Of a stretch of DNA of 64,000 nt, positions 35,319 through 46,048 are shown in pieces. How positions within the stretch are numbered: position 1 is the first letter of the stretch; every line of letters starts with the position of its first letter. Source of the stretch: Oceanobacillus timonensis (lineage in GTDB: Bacteria > Bacillota > Bacilli > Bacillales > Amphibacillaceae); contig NZ_LT800497.1 in the NCBI RefSeq assembly GCF_900166635.1, positions 472,303-536,302 on the forward strand. The letters run 5' to 3'. The notes beneath the pieces were generated by a model. The model saw only the letters and a program-made list of their open reading frames with translations. It ran no database searches and was not told the DNA's origin. The position numbers and the translations under genes were made by a program.

Positions 35319-35834
35319 GTGAACGTGAAAGAGATGACACAAGAACAAATCGACGAGATATCCATGATCGAATTAGGTTCTATCATTTTACAAGAAGAAA
35401 ATAAAGCAATTCCCTTTCAGGATTTGTTTTCTAAAATAGCAGATTTAAAAAACTTCTCGGAACAACAAAAAGAAAATTTGATTGCACAATTTTATACAGA
35501 TATGAATGTGGATGGACGTTATTTAACTTTAGGCTCTGGTGTCTGGGGATTAAAAAGCTGGTATCCGGTAGAACAGGCTGAAGAAGAAATAACAGAAGAA
35601 CCGAAAAAACGGAAGAAAAAGAAGAAAAAAGCACCAGTGGAAGAAACAGAAGATATCCATGAGGATTTAGATGTTACAGATGAAGATATTGATGGTCTGA
35701 TGGATGATTTCGATGATGATAAAGCTGAAGCCGAAGATACGGACTTGGAAGAAATTGAAGATGAAGTAGATGGCGTTATCGGTAAAGATGACCTGGACGA
35801 ATTAGATTATGATGATGATAACGACCGTCAATGA
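35319..35834 (+). CDS. rpoE: RNA polymerase delta subunit
   Basis: 171 residues from GTG 35319 (VNVKEMTQEQ), 9 bases after AAGGAG; the ATG at 35313 is only 3 bases from the site. The N-terminal HARE-HTH domain (residues 1-90, IDEISMIELGSIILQEENKA to GSGVWGLKSWYPVE) is followed by a Lys-rich stretch (KKRKKKKKK) and an unstructured acidic tail. Delta increases RNA polymerase recycling and promoter selectivity. rpoE before pyrG is the conserved order. Confidence 0.93.
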   Translation: MNVKEMTQEQIDEISMIELGSIILQEENKAIPFQDLFSKIADLKNFSEQQKENLIAQFYTDMNVDGRYLTLGSGVWGLKSWYPVEQAEEEITEEPKKRKKKKKKAPVEETEDIHEDLDVTDEDIDGLMDDFDDDKAEAEDTDLEEIEDEVDGVIGKDDLDELDYDDDNDRQ

Positions 35835-35844
35835 TGAGCATGTA

Positions 35845-35990
35845 AAAAAGCGGGAGTTGGAGTTTTTCGCCTGATGAAACGGACACCATTGGTCATCACA
35901 ACGATTTCCAGTGGAGCCGAGTAATCGCGGACTCCCTTCCCATTCAGCGGGGAATGAAAAGTACCTCGCTGAATGAAGTTTTACTTTATT
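35845..35990. repeat. Repeat family D, copy 1
   Basis: Non-coding DNA after rpoE with a GGGAGTTGGAGTTTTTCGCC start, a block like GAGCCGAGTAATCGCGGACTC (shared with R1, R2 and B1), and an end GCTGAATGAAGTTTTACTTT. A similar start (GCGGGTTTTTCTCC) and end (CTGAAGGAAGTTTCACTTTA) occur at 54055-54225. Confidence 0.5.
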
Positions 35991-35997
35991 TCAGTGC

Positions 35998-36098
35998 TTG
36001 ACATTTACATAGACTAACAGTAGAATTTTTATTGGGCTCTTTGAATATAATCACAAAGCGTTTCCCCTGAGAGATAAGAGGGGAAACGCTTTTCTTAT
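35998..36098 (+). promoter_or_regulatory. pyrG promoter, GGGC start and CTP-sensing attenuator
   Basis: TTGACA (35998-36003), 17 bases, TAGAAT (36021-36026), then GGGCTC at 36034-36039 as the predicted transcript start. A terminator follows: AAAGCGTTTCCCCT (36055-36068) with its complement (36079-36092) and a T-tail. In B. subtilis low CTP makes polymerase stutter and add extra Gs at GGGC; the poly-G pairs with the C-rich terminator arm (here TTTCCCCT) and prevents termination. All parts are present. Confidence 0.88.
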
Positions 36099-36218
36099 TA
36101 GATAAGCAAATAACAGGAAAGCTGTCTTGGTGTGATAACTTTTATGATTTGTGCAGAAAATAATATCAACACAATCTAATAAATCAATGGACAACATAAT
36201 ATAAAGAAAGAAGGATGA

Positions 36219-37832
<1,614 letters not shown>

Positions 37833-37844
37833 ATCAAAAAAAGG

Positions 37845-37884
37845 AAAGGAATATTCGTCGTGCAGGTGAATATTCTTTTTTTCT
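37845..37884 (+). terminator. pyrG terminator
   Basis: AAAGGAATATTC (37845-37856) pairs with GAATATTCTTT (37868-37878), then more T. Confidence 0.75.
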
Positions 37885-37918
37885 TCTATGAAGAAAATGA
37901 AGGATTTGTCATTTTAAA

Positions 37919-37947
37919 GCAGGAGTTTAAATGAATACTATCGAATT
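37919..37947 (+). promoter_or_regulatory. sigma-H promoter of spo0F
   Basis: GCAGGAGTT (37919-37927), 12 bases, ATCGAATT (37940-37947) fits the sigma-H consensus RNAGGAWWW-N(11-12)-RNNGAATT. spo0F is sigma-H dependent in B. subtilis. A weak sigma-A-like element (TAGACA near 37956) lies after it. Confidence 0.7.
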
Positions 37948-37995
37948 TTAAACATTAGACAAAAATTTAAATTTATTTATATCGGAGGGCAGATT

Positions 37996-38361
37996 ATGAA
38001 TCAATCAATCCTGATTGTTGATGACCAAATAGGAATTCGTATGTTGCTTCAAGAAGTCTTTGAGACGGCAGGTTACTCTACTTCTCTTGCGCAGAACGGA
38101 AAAGAAGCGGTTGAATATTTATCAGAATCCCCCTGCGATTTAGTAGTTCTGGATTATCACATTCCTATTTACAATGGAAATATAGTTATGCAAAAGATGA
38201 AACAAATGCGGATAGATACAAAAGCTATCGTTATTACCGGGTTACCGGAAGTTGCCAAAAAAGAAATGGGAGAAAACTTACCCGAAGAAATCATTTCGAA
38301 ACCTTTTAATGTGGTAAAACTACGCCATACCGTGGAAGAAATTTTAAAGAAAGCAGAATGA
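37996..38361 (+). CDS. spo0F: Sporulation phosphorelay response regulator Spo0F
   Basis: 121 residues, only a receiver domain. It takes phosphate from Kin kinases and passes it to Spo0B. Acidic pocket D9/D10 (IVDDQIGIR), phosphorylated D53 (VVLDYHIPI) and the Lys in ISKPFN are present. The beta4-alpha4 region VITGLPEVAKKE differs from the MTAYGELDM of B. subtilis, although the conserved Thr is kept. The QIGIRMLLQEVF helix that contacts Spo0B is well conserved, as is position between pyrG and fbaA. Confidence 0.9.
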   Translation: MNQSILIVDDQIGIRMLLQEVFETAGYSTSLAQNGKEAVEYLSESPCDLVVLDYHIPIYNGNIVMQKMKQMRIDTKAIVITGLPEVAKKEMGENLPEEIISKPFNVVKLRHTVEEILKKAE

Positions 38362-38421
38362 ATCGCTGTTACTTTGTTGCGATAAAGTCATGAAATTGGT
38401 ATTCTTATATTGTAAGTATGT

Positions 38422-38495
38422 GTTCAAAAAAACAAAAAAAGAAGCAGAAGATGAACGAATGATTTCCCTGCTTACCATTTGCGGATTTTTTGAAC
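38422..38495. repeat. MITE-like family B, short copy, or terminator
   Basis: 74 bases starting GTTCAAAAAAAC and ending GGATTTTTTGAAC, similar to the ends of the 14241-14468 element. An internal AAGCAG/CTGCTT pair closes it. It could double as a spo0F terminator. Confidence 0.5.
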
Positions 38496-38556
38496 GTCGA
38501 TTGTAATGAATATTGTGTCAGAGATTCATGCGGATTAATTGAAGGAGGAACACGGT

Positions 38557-39411
38557 ATGCCTTTAGTATCAATGAAAGAAATGCTCGAAAAAGGGAAAGA
38601 AAATGGATATGCAGTAGGTCAGTTTAATATAAATAACCTGGAATATATCCAAGGTATTCTCCAAGCAGCTCAGGAAGAACAATCACCAGTTATTCTTGGT
38701 GTCTCTGAGGGAGCTGGGAAATATATGGGCGGCTACAATGTCGTCGTTGCTATGGTGACATCTCTAATGGATTCATATGGGACAACAGTGCCTGTTGCTA
38801 TTCATTTGGATCACGGATCCAGCTTCCAAAACTGTGCAGAAGCGATTCATGCAGGATTCACTTCTGTCATGATTGATGGATCGCATTCACCGATTGAAGA
38901 AAATATTGCAGTAACAGAGAAAGTAGTGGAACTGGCTCATATCCATGGTGTATCTGTCGAGGCAGAAGTTGGTACTGTAGGTGGAGAAGAAGACGGCGTT
39001 ATCGGTGGGATTAACTATGCCGATAAAGTGGAATGTGAGCGTCTTGCTAAAGAAGCCGGAGTAGATTGTTTAGCTCCTGCATTGGGTTCTGTTCATGGTC
39101 AATATCAAGGAGAGCCGAACTTAGGATTCACGGAAATGAAAGAAATTCTCGATTTAGTCGATGTACCATTAGTACTGCACGGCGGTACTGGTATTCCTGT
39201 AAATGATATTCAAAAAGCAATTTCTTTAGGAACTGCTAAAATTAACGTGAATACAGAGAACCAGATCTCACAAACAAAAGCCATTCGTGAAACATTGGCT
39301 CAAAAGCCGGATTTATATGATCCACGTAAATATTTAGGACCAGGAACCGCAGCTATTAAAGAAACCGTAATCGGTAAAATGCGCGAATTTGGTTCTTCCA
39401 ATAAGGCATAA
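38557..39411 (+). CDS. fbaA: Fructose-bisphosphate aldolase, class II
   Basis: 284 residues from ATG 38557 with AAGGAGGAA. It cleaves fructose-1,6-bisphosphate in glycolysis. The zinc site is visible: [10 protein letters not shown] (His), then [23 protein letters not shown] and VLHGGTGIP. The length matches FbaA of B. subtilis. A family A repeat sits downstream. Confidence 0.96.
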   Translation: MPLVSMKEMLEKGKENGYAVGQFNINNLEYIQGILQAAQEEQSPVILGVSEGAGKYMGGYNVVVAMVTSLMDSYGTTVPVAIHLDHGSSFQNCAEAIHAGFTSVMIDGSHSPIEENIAVTEKVVELAHIHGVSVEAEVGTVGGEEDGVIGGINYADKVECERLAKEAGVDCLAPALGSVHGQYQGEPNLGFTEMKEILDLVDVPLVLHGGTGIPVNDIQKAISLGTAKINVNTENQISQTKAIRETLAQKPDLYDPRKYLGPGTAAIKETVIGKMREFGSSNKA

Positions 39412-39444
39412 TTGATTTTATGAATAATATGTGTTAAAAAAGGC

Positions 39445-39607
39445 TATATAATTGAATTAATAAATCTACCTTTTGTATTTGAAATTCATTTATTTCAAGG
39501 TTAAACACCTTAACCAACGGAGGAAAAACACGGAGACTCCTGTGGGAAAGCGTCGTGTTTTTCCGGAGTGAATGTCAGAAGGTAAAATTTTAATTTCAAT
39601 TTATATA
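39445..39607. repeat. MITE-like element family A, copy 2
   Basis: 163 bases. The ends are TATATAATTGAATTAATAAA and the complement of TTTCAATTTATATA. This copy has a longer core with GGAGGAAAAACACGGAGACT, CTGTGGGAAAGCG and GTGTTTTTCCGGAG, the same core motif found reversed in R2 (59761-59800). Confidence 0.85.
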
Positions 39608-39681
39608 ATTAAGAAGATTTCACCGATATTTTCAGGTGAAATGATAAAAGCATATATAAAGATATAAAAAAGATATATTTA

Positions 39682-39712
39682 GTAAAAGCTGTACCAGGGG
39701 TGCAGCTTTTAC
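39682..39712 (+). terminator. Hairpin before tal
   Basis: A perfect 10-bp stem GTAAAAGCTG (39682-39691) with CAGCTTTTAC (39703-39712). It may end fbaA-side transcripts or attenuate tal. Confidence 0.5.
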
Positions 39713-39739
39713 TACAAAAATCTCAGGGAGGTAATCATC

Positions 39740-40381
39740 ATGAAATTTTTCGTCGATACAGCTAATCTTGAAAACATTAAAGAGGCAAATAAACTGGGAA
39801 TCCTGGCCGGCGTGACAACGAATCCAAGCCTTGTAGCCAAAGAAGGAGTTTCTTTTCATGACCGTCTGCGTGAAATCACAGAAGAAGTTTCCGGTTCTGT
39901 CAGTGCAGAGGTTGTTTCAGAAGAAGCAGAAGGCATGGTTGAAGAAGGAAAAGAATTAGCAGCAATTGCGCCGAATATTACTGTAAAAGTACCGATGACA
40001 CTTGAAGGTCTGAAAGCGGTTAAAATATTTAGTGAATTAAATATTAAAACAAATGTAACGTTGATTTTTAATGCGAACCAGGCATTATTGGCAGCAAGAG
40101 CAGGAGCATCCTATGTATCTCCGTTCTTAGGAAGACTGGATGATATCGGACAAGATGGTATGGAATTGATAGCAAATGTTGCTGCGATTTTTGATCGCCA
40201 TCATATCCAGACAGAAATCATCGCTGCATCCATTCGCCATCCAATTCATGTAACCGATGCTGCATTAAATGGCGCTCACATTGCAACGATTCCATTCAAT
40301 GTGCTGTCATCATTAGTAAAACACCCATTAACAGATCAAGGGATTGAAAAATTCCTGTCAGATTGGGAAAATCAAAAATAA
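39740..40381 (+). CDS. tal: Transaldolase (small, TalC/YwjH type)
   Basis: 213 residues, ATG with GGGAGG. It is in the short transaldolase/fructose-6-phosphate aldolase family of the pentose phosphate pathway. The start [35 protein letters not shown] (Schiff-base Lys in VKVP), and [14 protein letters not shown] are diagnostic. It follows fbaA as in B. subtilis. Confidence 0.93.
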   Translation: MKFFVDTANLENIKEANKLGILAGVTTNPSLVAKEGVSFHDRLREITEEVSGSVSAEVVSEEAEGMVEEGKELAAIAPNITVKVPMTLEGLKAVKIFSELNIKTNVTLIFNANQALLAARAGASYVSPFLGRLDDIGQDGMELIANVAAIFDRHHIQTEIIAASIRHPIHVTDAALNGAHIATIPFNVLSSLVKHPLTDQGIEKFLSDWENQK

Positions 40382-40645
40382 TTGCATAGAATTGGAAAAA
40401 CGACAGACAATAAGAGCAGAGTTAACATTTAGAAATGAGCCAGCTTTTTTCATGGTATAAGTGCCCGTCATTTTCCCCCGCATTCATAAAAAAGATAGTC
40501 ATTTTGCGGGGGAGAAACGGTCACCGTATTTCTTGATTAACAGAAGTTGAGATTCAGCAGGGAAGAAAAACCCGGCTACATCAGGCTTCATTTGCTAAAC
40601 AACTTGTAGAGTGATACTCCACTTCCACAGGAACGAGGTTTTTAC

Positions 40646-41932
40646 ATGCAAAAGTTATTAATTGAGGGTGGGCATGAACTATCCGGAGAAGTACACATCA
40701 GCGGCGCAAAGAATAGTGCAGTTGCATTATTACCAGCAGCGATTCTTGCAGATTCGACAGTGACCATTGAAGGATTGCCGGACATTTCTGATGTAGACAC
40801 GTTAGGTGAACTATTGGAAGAAATTGGCGGGAGTGTATCCCGGGATGGTCAGGATATGACGATTCATCCGGAGAAAATGATTGCCATGCCATTACCAAAC
40901 GGGAGAGTAAAAAAATTACGTGCATCTTATTACTTCATGGGTGCCATGCTCGGGAAATTTAATAAAGCCGTTATCGGTTTACCTGGAGGATGCTACTTGG
41001 GCCCACGGCCGATTGATCAGCATATTAAAGGTTTTGAAGCACTTGGTGCCGAAGTGACAAATGAGCAGGGCGCTATCTATTTACGTGCGAATGAGCTTCG
41101 CGGCGCGCGAATTTATCTGGATGTTGTCAGTGTTGGTGCCACCATCAATATTATGCTTGCAGCGGTAAAGGCAAAGGGACAAACAATCATTGAAAATGCT
41201 GCAAAAGAACCCGAAATTATTGACGTGGCAACTTTACTAACCAATATGGGTGCCAAAATTAAAGGTGTTGGAACAGATGTTATCCGTATTGACGGGGTTT
41301 CTTCCTTACATGGTTGTACGCACACCATTATTCCTGACCGTATTGAAGCAGGGACGTATGCAATTGCAGCTGCAGCAATGGGCAAGGAAGTTGTCATTGA
41401 TAATGTTATCCCGCAGCATATGGAATCATTGATTGCAAAATTACGGGAAATGAATATTGATATCGAGTCGCATAATGATCAGTTATATGTGGCCAGAGCA
41501 AACACATTAAACAGTGTGGATATTAAGACATTGGTTTATCCCGGGTTTCCAACCGACTTGCAGCAGCCATTTACAACATTATTAACACAGGCAGGACATT
41601 CCGGGGTGATTATTGACACCATTTATTCTGCACGTTTAAAACACATTGATGAACTCCGCCGGATGAATGCGGAAATAAAGGTGGAAGGCGGCTCTGTTAT
41701 TGTGTCCGGTCCGACTCAATTAGAAGGTGCTAAAGTAAAAGCGAGCGACCTCCGTGCCGGAGCATCCCTGGTGGTAGCCGGTTTACTGGCAGACGGAGTA
41801 ACCGAAATTACCGGTCTGGATCACATTGACCGCGGCTATGAGAATTTAACGGACAAACTTTCTTCCCTTGGCGCAAACATTTGGAGAGAAGAAATGACGG
41901 AATCAGAAATTTATCAAGACCAGAATACCTGA
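40646..41932 (+). CDS. murZ: UDP-N-acetylglucosamine 1-carboxyvinyltransferase (MurZ/MurAB type)
   Basis: 428 residues. It transfers enolpyruvyl from PEP to UDP-GlcNAc, the first step of peptidoglycan synthesis and the fosfomycin target. The active-site Cys lies in [38 protein letters not shown] at the start and [14 protein letters not shown] are typical. Its place between tal and rho marks it as the second paralogue (MurAB). The ribosome site is only GAGG. In B. subtilis glpX follows here, but this window has none. Confidence 0.92.
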   Translation: MQKLLIEGGHELSGEVHISGAKNSAVALLPAAILADSTVTIEGLPDISDVDTLGELLEEIGGSVSRDGQDMTIHPEKMIAMPLPNGRVKKLRASYYFMGAMLGKFNKAVIGLPGGCYLGPRPIDQHIKGFEALGAEVTNEQGAIYLRANELRGARIYLDVVSVGATINIMLAAVKAKGQTIIENAAKEPEIIDVATLLTNMGAKIKGVGTDVIRIDGVSSLHGCTHTIIPDRIEAGTYAIAAAAMGKEVVIDNVIPQHMESLIAKLREMNIDIESHNDQLYVARANTLNSVDIKTLVYPGFPTDLQQPFTTLLTQAGHSGVIIDTIYSARLKHIDELRRMNAEIKVEGGSVIVSGPTQLEGAKVKASDLRAGASLVVAGLLADGVTEITGLDHIDRGYENLTDKLSSLGANIWREEMTESEIYQDQNT

Positions 41933-42650
41933 AGAGGATATTAAAAAGCATTATAAAATCAAGCTCTAATGTAAAAAGACAACTGTTTTATATGCTTTTT
42001 AATGAGATCTTCTTGAGGGGCACGTATCATAAAAGAGAAACCTCTTCTTTCTCTTTTATGATACTGTTTTTTGAGGATAGGAAGATGATCTGTTAACTGC
42101 TTTATAAGGATGTATCTTTTTCCCTCTTCCAAAAGATATCATCTGTCCTCAAATAACTTCAATAAGTCTGGAAGGCCTGCGTGATATAATATCTTATCAT
42201 TTTAAACGACCTGGATAAGCCATACATATCATGCGACAAAATTCCTCTATTTTGACAAAAAAGTCTATTGAATCTTGATTCGTAAAAGAGTATGATAATA
42301 GATGTTTAATAAACTTGATGACTTCATTAAAAGACTGACAGTGAAATAGAAAAGAAAGTTCATTTTGCAGAAGTACCACATTCAGAAGCAGACGGCTCAT
42401 GCCATTGTTATGGTGGAAAACGCATCAACGGTAAGGTTTGCTGGTTAGCGTATGTGGGCTTTTAAACATCCTCCAAAAGAACTTTCTATTTATAAGGATA
42501 GTGTCTGTTACCTGCAGACCTCTCCCATAGCTTCCAATTACTTCTCTTAAACAGGGAAGTCTTCTCAGTATTTTTCCATGTATAGGGTTCATCTGTTTGA
42601 AATACTGTTAATAATATTTTTAAAGAAACTAGAACAGGCGTGGTGATTTA
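41933..42650. other. Long gap murZ to rho with a strong terminator
   Basis: 718 bases. A perfect 17-bp terminator stem lies at 42024-42040/42048-42064 (arm GTATCATAAAAGAGAAA, tail TGTTTTTT). The remaining ~580 bases are AT-rich and probably hold the rho promoter and leader. A minus-strand ORF at 42197-42400 has no ribosome site. No known riboswitch was recognised. Confidence 0.6.
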
Positions 42651-43934
42651 ATGGCAACACTTACAATCTCTAGCTTAGAGACAATGACATTAAAGGAAAT
42701 TTATGCACTTGCAAAAGATTATAAAATTTCTTATTATGCAAAGCTGACAAAGAAAGAGCTAATTTTTGCAATATTAAAAGCGCAAGCAGAAAAAGATGGA
42801 TTTCTATTTATGGATGGCATTTTAGAGATAATTCCTTCTGAAGGGTTTGGGTTCCTGCGTCCAATTAATTATTCTCCAAGTGCGGAAGACATTTATATTT
42901 CCGCTTCGCAAATACGGCGATTCGATTTAAGAAATGGAGATAAAGTATCTGGTAAGGTACGTCCGCCGAAAGAGAATGAACGTTATTACGGTTTGTTGCA
43001 TGTAGATGCAGTGAACGATGAAGACCCGGATTCTTCCAAAGAGCGTGTCCATTTTCCCGCTTTAACGGCACTTTATCCAAATAGACCCATTCAATTAGAA
43101 ACCGAAACAAAGCAATTATCAACCCGAATTATGGATTTGATGACACCAGTCGGTTTTGGACAGCGCGGTTTAATTGTTGCACCGCCAAAAGCCGGTAAAA
43201 CGATGTTAATTAAGGAAATTGCAAACAGCATTTCCCAAAATCATCCGCATGCTAAGCTGATTATTCTGCTGGTGGATGAACGCCCGGAAGAAGTAACGGA
43301 TATTGAGCGTTCTGTAGGATCCGATGTCGATGTGGTTTCTTCTACATTTGATGAAGTTCCGGAAAGCCATATTAAAGTATCTGAACTTGTCTTAGAACGT
43401 GCGATGCGTCTTGTTGAACACAAGCGTGATGTCATTGTTCTGATGGATAGTATTACACGCTTAGCTCGCGCGTATAACTTAGTGATTCCGCCAAGTGGAC
43501 GTACGCTGTCCGGCGGTATTGACCCGGCAGCCTTCCACCGTCCGAAGCGTTTCTTTGGAGCAGCTAGAAATATTGAAGAAGGCGGCAGCTTTACCATCTT
43601 GGCTACAGCATTGGTAGAAACAGGATCGCGTATGGATGATGTCATTTATGAAGAATTTAAAGGAACCGGGAATATGGAATTGCATTTAAACCGGCACCTT
43701 GCAGACCGCCGAATTTTCCCTGCTATCGATATTCTGCGTTCTGGAACCCGGAAAGAAGAGCTCTTAGTAGATAAAGCACATTTAGATAAAATGTGGCTGT
43801 TGCGGAAAACGATGCAAGACTCCAATGATTTCTTAGATCGTTTCTTAAAACGAATGAAAAACTCGAAGAATAACGAAGAGTTTTTACAGATGATGGATGA
43901 GGAAATGAAACGAAAAGGAATGAACCGTCAATAG
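42651..43934 (+). CDS. rho: Transcription termination factor Rho
   Basis: 427 residues. It is the RNA-dependent helicase of factor-dependent termination. The Rho_N domain (residues 1-45), the cold-shock-like RNA site (GILEIIPSEGFGFLRP), Walker A VAPPKAGKTMLIKE, Walker B VIVLMDSITRLARAYN, and SGRTLSGGIDPAAFHRPKRF are all present. The ribosome site is weak (GTGGTGA), which fits the autogenous control seen in B. subtilis. Confidence 0.96.
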   Translation: MATLTISSLETMTLKEIYALAKDYKISYYAKLTKKELIFAILKAQAEKDGFLFMDGILEIIPSEGFGFLRPINYSPSAEDIYISASQIRRFDLRNGDKVSGKVRPPKENERYYGLLHVDAVNDEDPDSSKERVHFPALTALYPNRPIQLETETKQLSTRIMDLMTPVGFGQRGLIVAPPKAGKTMLIKEIANSISQNHPHAKLIILLVDERPEEVTDIERSVGSDVDVVSSTFDEVPESHIKVSELVLERAMRLVEHKRDVIVLMDSITRLARAYNLVIPPSGRTLSGGIDPAAFHRPKRFFGAARNIEEGGSFTILATALVETGSRMDDVIYEEFKGTGNMELHLNRHLADRRIFPAIDILRSGTRKEELLVDKAHLDKMWLLRKTMQDSNDFLDRFLKRMKNSKNNEEFLQMMDEEMKRKGMNRQ

Positions 43935-44119
43935 AAGAGGTTAGGGAATGAAAATGGAGAGCTGTGTCAAACTGGAAAGGGTCTGGCTTCTCTAAATAAA
44001 TAATCGCTGCTCTTTACCCAAATCGATGGATGGTAAATGGTTATACGATTGTTAGTAACAACCGCTACGGAAAAACATGATGCTTACCCGTGCCATCAAT
44101 TTATTTATGGAAGAATAGA

Positions 44120-44174
44120 TAGCAACTAACATTCTCATACGGAAATGAGAATGTTAGTTGCTATTTTGTGTTTT
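44120..44174 (+). terminator. rho terminator
   Basis: A perfect 19-bp stem (44120-44138 with 44145-44163; arm TAGCAACTAACATTCTCAT) and a T-rich tail. Confidence 0.88.
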
Positions 44175-44354
44175 ACACTCAGAAAGAATGTAAAAATGCT
44201 TCGCATGTTAAAGAATTTGAATTAGAGGATATTCGCGATGATGACAGTTTATCATTTGAAAGAAAATACAAGGTGATTGTCACTAATAACTTGAGAAATA
44301 TGAAAAATCTCTTTTTTTAGACGTAAAAAGGGTAACGCTAAGCCAATAAGTCTC

Positions 44355-44408
44355 TTGACAACTATTCCAGACTAGGGTAAATTATTAATATAATTGAAAA
44401 CGCATACA
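44355..44408 (+). promoter_or_regulatory. Promoter and cre site of the DUF3870-DUF819-epimerase operon
   Basis: TTGACA (44355-44360), 17 bases, TAAATT (44378-44383). The 14-mer TGAAAACGCATACA (44395-44408) matches the CcpA consensus with one mismatch and lies just after the start of transcription, where it would act as a roadblock. Confidence 0.6.
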
Positions 44409-44426
44409 TAGATGGAGTTGAATGAT

Positions 44427-44759
44427 ATGTATGAGGATCATATGGTTTATATTATTGGAGACGCCAAGGCTCCCTCCAATAATCCTATTACAAAACAATA
44501 TAATGGATTTTTTATCGGGCTGGTCATTAATAAAGAAACACATGAAATTGTTGATTTTGATTGCTCGGCTACGATTGAATTAACCGTTCGTTTTCTAAGA
44601 TCTTTGTTTATAAAAGAAAAAATGATAGATACTTCCACGATTATTAACAAGATAGAATCCCGATATTTCGGCTCATCACAAAAAGGAATCATCGTGGCGT
44701 ATAAGGATGCATTGAAGAAATATAAACAAATCATTTCCGATACTGCTTCACTACATTAA
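44427..44759 (+). CDS. DUF3870 domain protein
   Basis: 110 residues from ATG 44427, 9 bases after TGGAG; the ATG at 44412 is itself part of that site. The sequence (VYIIGDAKAPSNNPITKQYNG, EIVDFDCSATIELTVRFLRSL, IESRYFGSSQKGIIVAYKDAL) fits DUF3870 (PF12986), a small family of unknown function. It is the first gene of a cassette not present at this place in B. subtilis. A strong attenuator-like terminator separates it from the DUF819 gene. Confidence 0.72.
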   Translation: MYEDHMVYIIGDAKAPSNNPITKQYNGFFIGLVINKETHEIVDFDCSATIELTVRFLRSLFIKEKMIDTSTIINKIESRYFGSSQKGIIVAYKDALKKYKQIISDTASLH

Positions 44760-44769
44760 ACAAGTGAAA

Positions 44770-44816
44770 CCCAGTATATAACAAATGTGGACATTTGTTA
44801 TATACTGGGTTTTTTT
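44770..44816 (+). terminator. Terminator between the DUF3870 and DUF819 genes
   Basis: A perfect 18-bp stem (44770-44787 with 44792-44809) and a T7 tail, only 15 bases before the DUF819 ribosome site. Partial read-through would set the ratio between the genes. Confidence 0.9.
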
Positions 44817-44840
44817 AATTAAAAAGGAGGAATGAAGCAA

Positions 44841-45998
44841 ATGATACAGGATACGTTTTTATATATTAGTGTATTAATTGCATTAGCAGCAGTGATTGTT
44901 TGGATAGAGAAATCAACGTCGAGTAAATTTTTCAAATATGTTCCCGGTATTGTTCTACTTTATTTGACCGCTGCGCTGTTTCGGACATTTGGAGTGTTTG
45001 GGGATACGGAGATGATGAGTGAAGCGAATTCAAATCTCGGAGACATCCTGCTTCCAGCTATGGTTGTTCTTATGTTGATTAATTGTGACCTGCGAAAACT
45101 TCGTAAAGTAGGAGGGAAGATGCTCCTTGGATATGCGACGGCTGCTATCAGTATTGTAGTAGGTTTTACGGCTGTTTATACCATTTTCAGCAATTGGTAT
45201 GCCCCGGATACATGGCAGGCATTCGGTGCGTTGGCTGGCAGCTGGACAGGCGGGTCCGCAAATATGGTCGCCATTCAAGGTATATTGGATGTTCCTGAAA
45301 ATATCTTTGGATATGCTTTGATTATGGATACAGTCAATTACTCTGTTTGGGTAATGTTTTTATTCTGGCTTGTCCCATTTGCACCAAAAATTAATAAGTG
45401 GACAGGTGCTAAAACGGAACATCTTGATCAGGTTCAAGCTGATTTGGAAGAAGATGATACGAACCAGTCCGTGGGTTTTAAGGAAATGATGGTTATGCTC
45501 GCATTTGGGCTGCTTGTTTCAGCTATTGGTGCCAGAATTGGAGAGGCTTTACCTGAAATAGGTACTGTAATTAATGCTACTACTTGGACCATTACGATTG
45601 CTGCTGTCATCGGACTTGTATTAGCAACAACACGATTCTCAAAAATAGCTGGCTCTATGGACATCGCTAATGTAATGTTATACATCATCATTGCATTGAT
45701 TGCATCCAATGCAGATTTTAGTCAATTATTTCAAGCGCCAATTTATATTATCAGCGGATTTCTGATCTTATTTATTCATTTAGTGGTAATGGTGTTGTTA
45801 GGAAAACTCTTCAGGCTTGATTTATTTACATTAGGGATTGCGAGCCTTGCCAATATTGGTGGAATGGCATCTGCGCCAATGCTTGCAGGCTACTATAACC
45901 GTGCCCTTATACCCGTTGGTGTCATCATGGCTTTATTGGGTTCATTCCTTGGCACATATATTGGTCTTTTAGTTTCCCAAATACTTTCCATGATATAA
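44841..45998 (+). CDS. DUF819 membrane protein (YjcL-like putative transporter)
   Basis: 385 residues from ATG 44841, 10 bases after AGGAGG; the ATG at 44832 is only one base away from the site. About eleven membrane helices are visible. The family marker LAGSWTGGSANMVAIQ lies near residue 135 and SLANIGGMASAPMLAGYY near the end. DUF819 (PF05684) resembles ion/solute carriers of the glutamate:Na+ symporter superfamily. The next gene, a dipeptide epimerase, suggests the substrate is a cell-wall dipeptide or acidic amino acid; this is inference. Confidence 0.82.
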   Translation: MIQDTFLYISVLIALAAVIVWIEKSTSSKFFKYVPGIVLLYLTAALFRTFGVFGDTEMMSEANSNLGDILLPAMVVLMLINCDLRKLRKVGGKMLLGYATAAISIVVGFTAVYTIFSNWYAPDTWQAFGALAGSWTGGSANMVAIQGILDVPENIFGYALIMDTVNYSVWVMFLFWLVPFAPKINKWTGAKTEHLDQVQADLEEDDTNQSVGFKEMMVMLAFGLLVSAIGARIGEALPEIGTVINATTWTITIAAVIGLVLATTRFSKIAGSMDIANVMLYIIIALIASNADFSQLFQAPIYIISGFLILFIHLVVMVLLGKLFRLDLFTLGIASLANIGGMASAPMLAGYYNRALIPVGVIMALLGSFLGTYIGLLVSQILSMI

Positions 45999-46048
45999 CG
46001 TAAAATAATTACCCTATCTAAATCCAAGTGTTTTACAGGAGGTTAACG

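Noticed and set aside
40474..40514. CCCCCGCA/TGCGGGGG hairpin between tal and murZ
   Set aside because: The 8-bp stem has a loop of nearly 30 bases and no T-tract, so it is not called as a terminator.
42197..42400. Minus-strand ORF of 67 codons before rho
   Set aside because: No ribosome site, no family match, and it opposes the direction of all nearby genes. It may be a gene fragment, but this cannot be supported.
44164..44340. Short open frame encoding VKEFELEDIRDDDSLSFERK
   Set aside because: It looks gene-like over ~50 codons but has no start with a ribosome site and no recognised family; possibly a fragment, not annotated.
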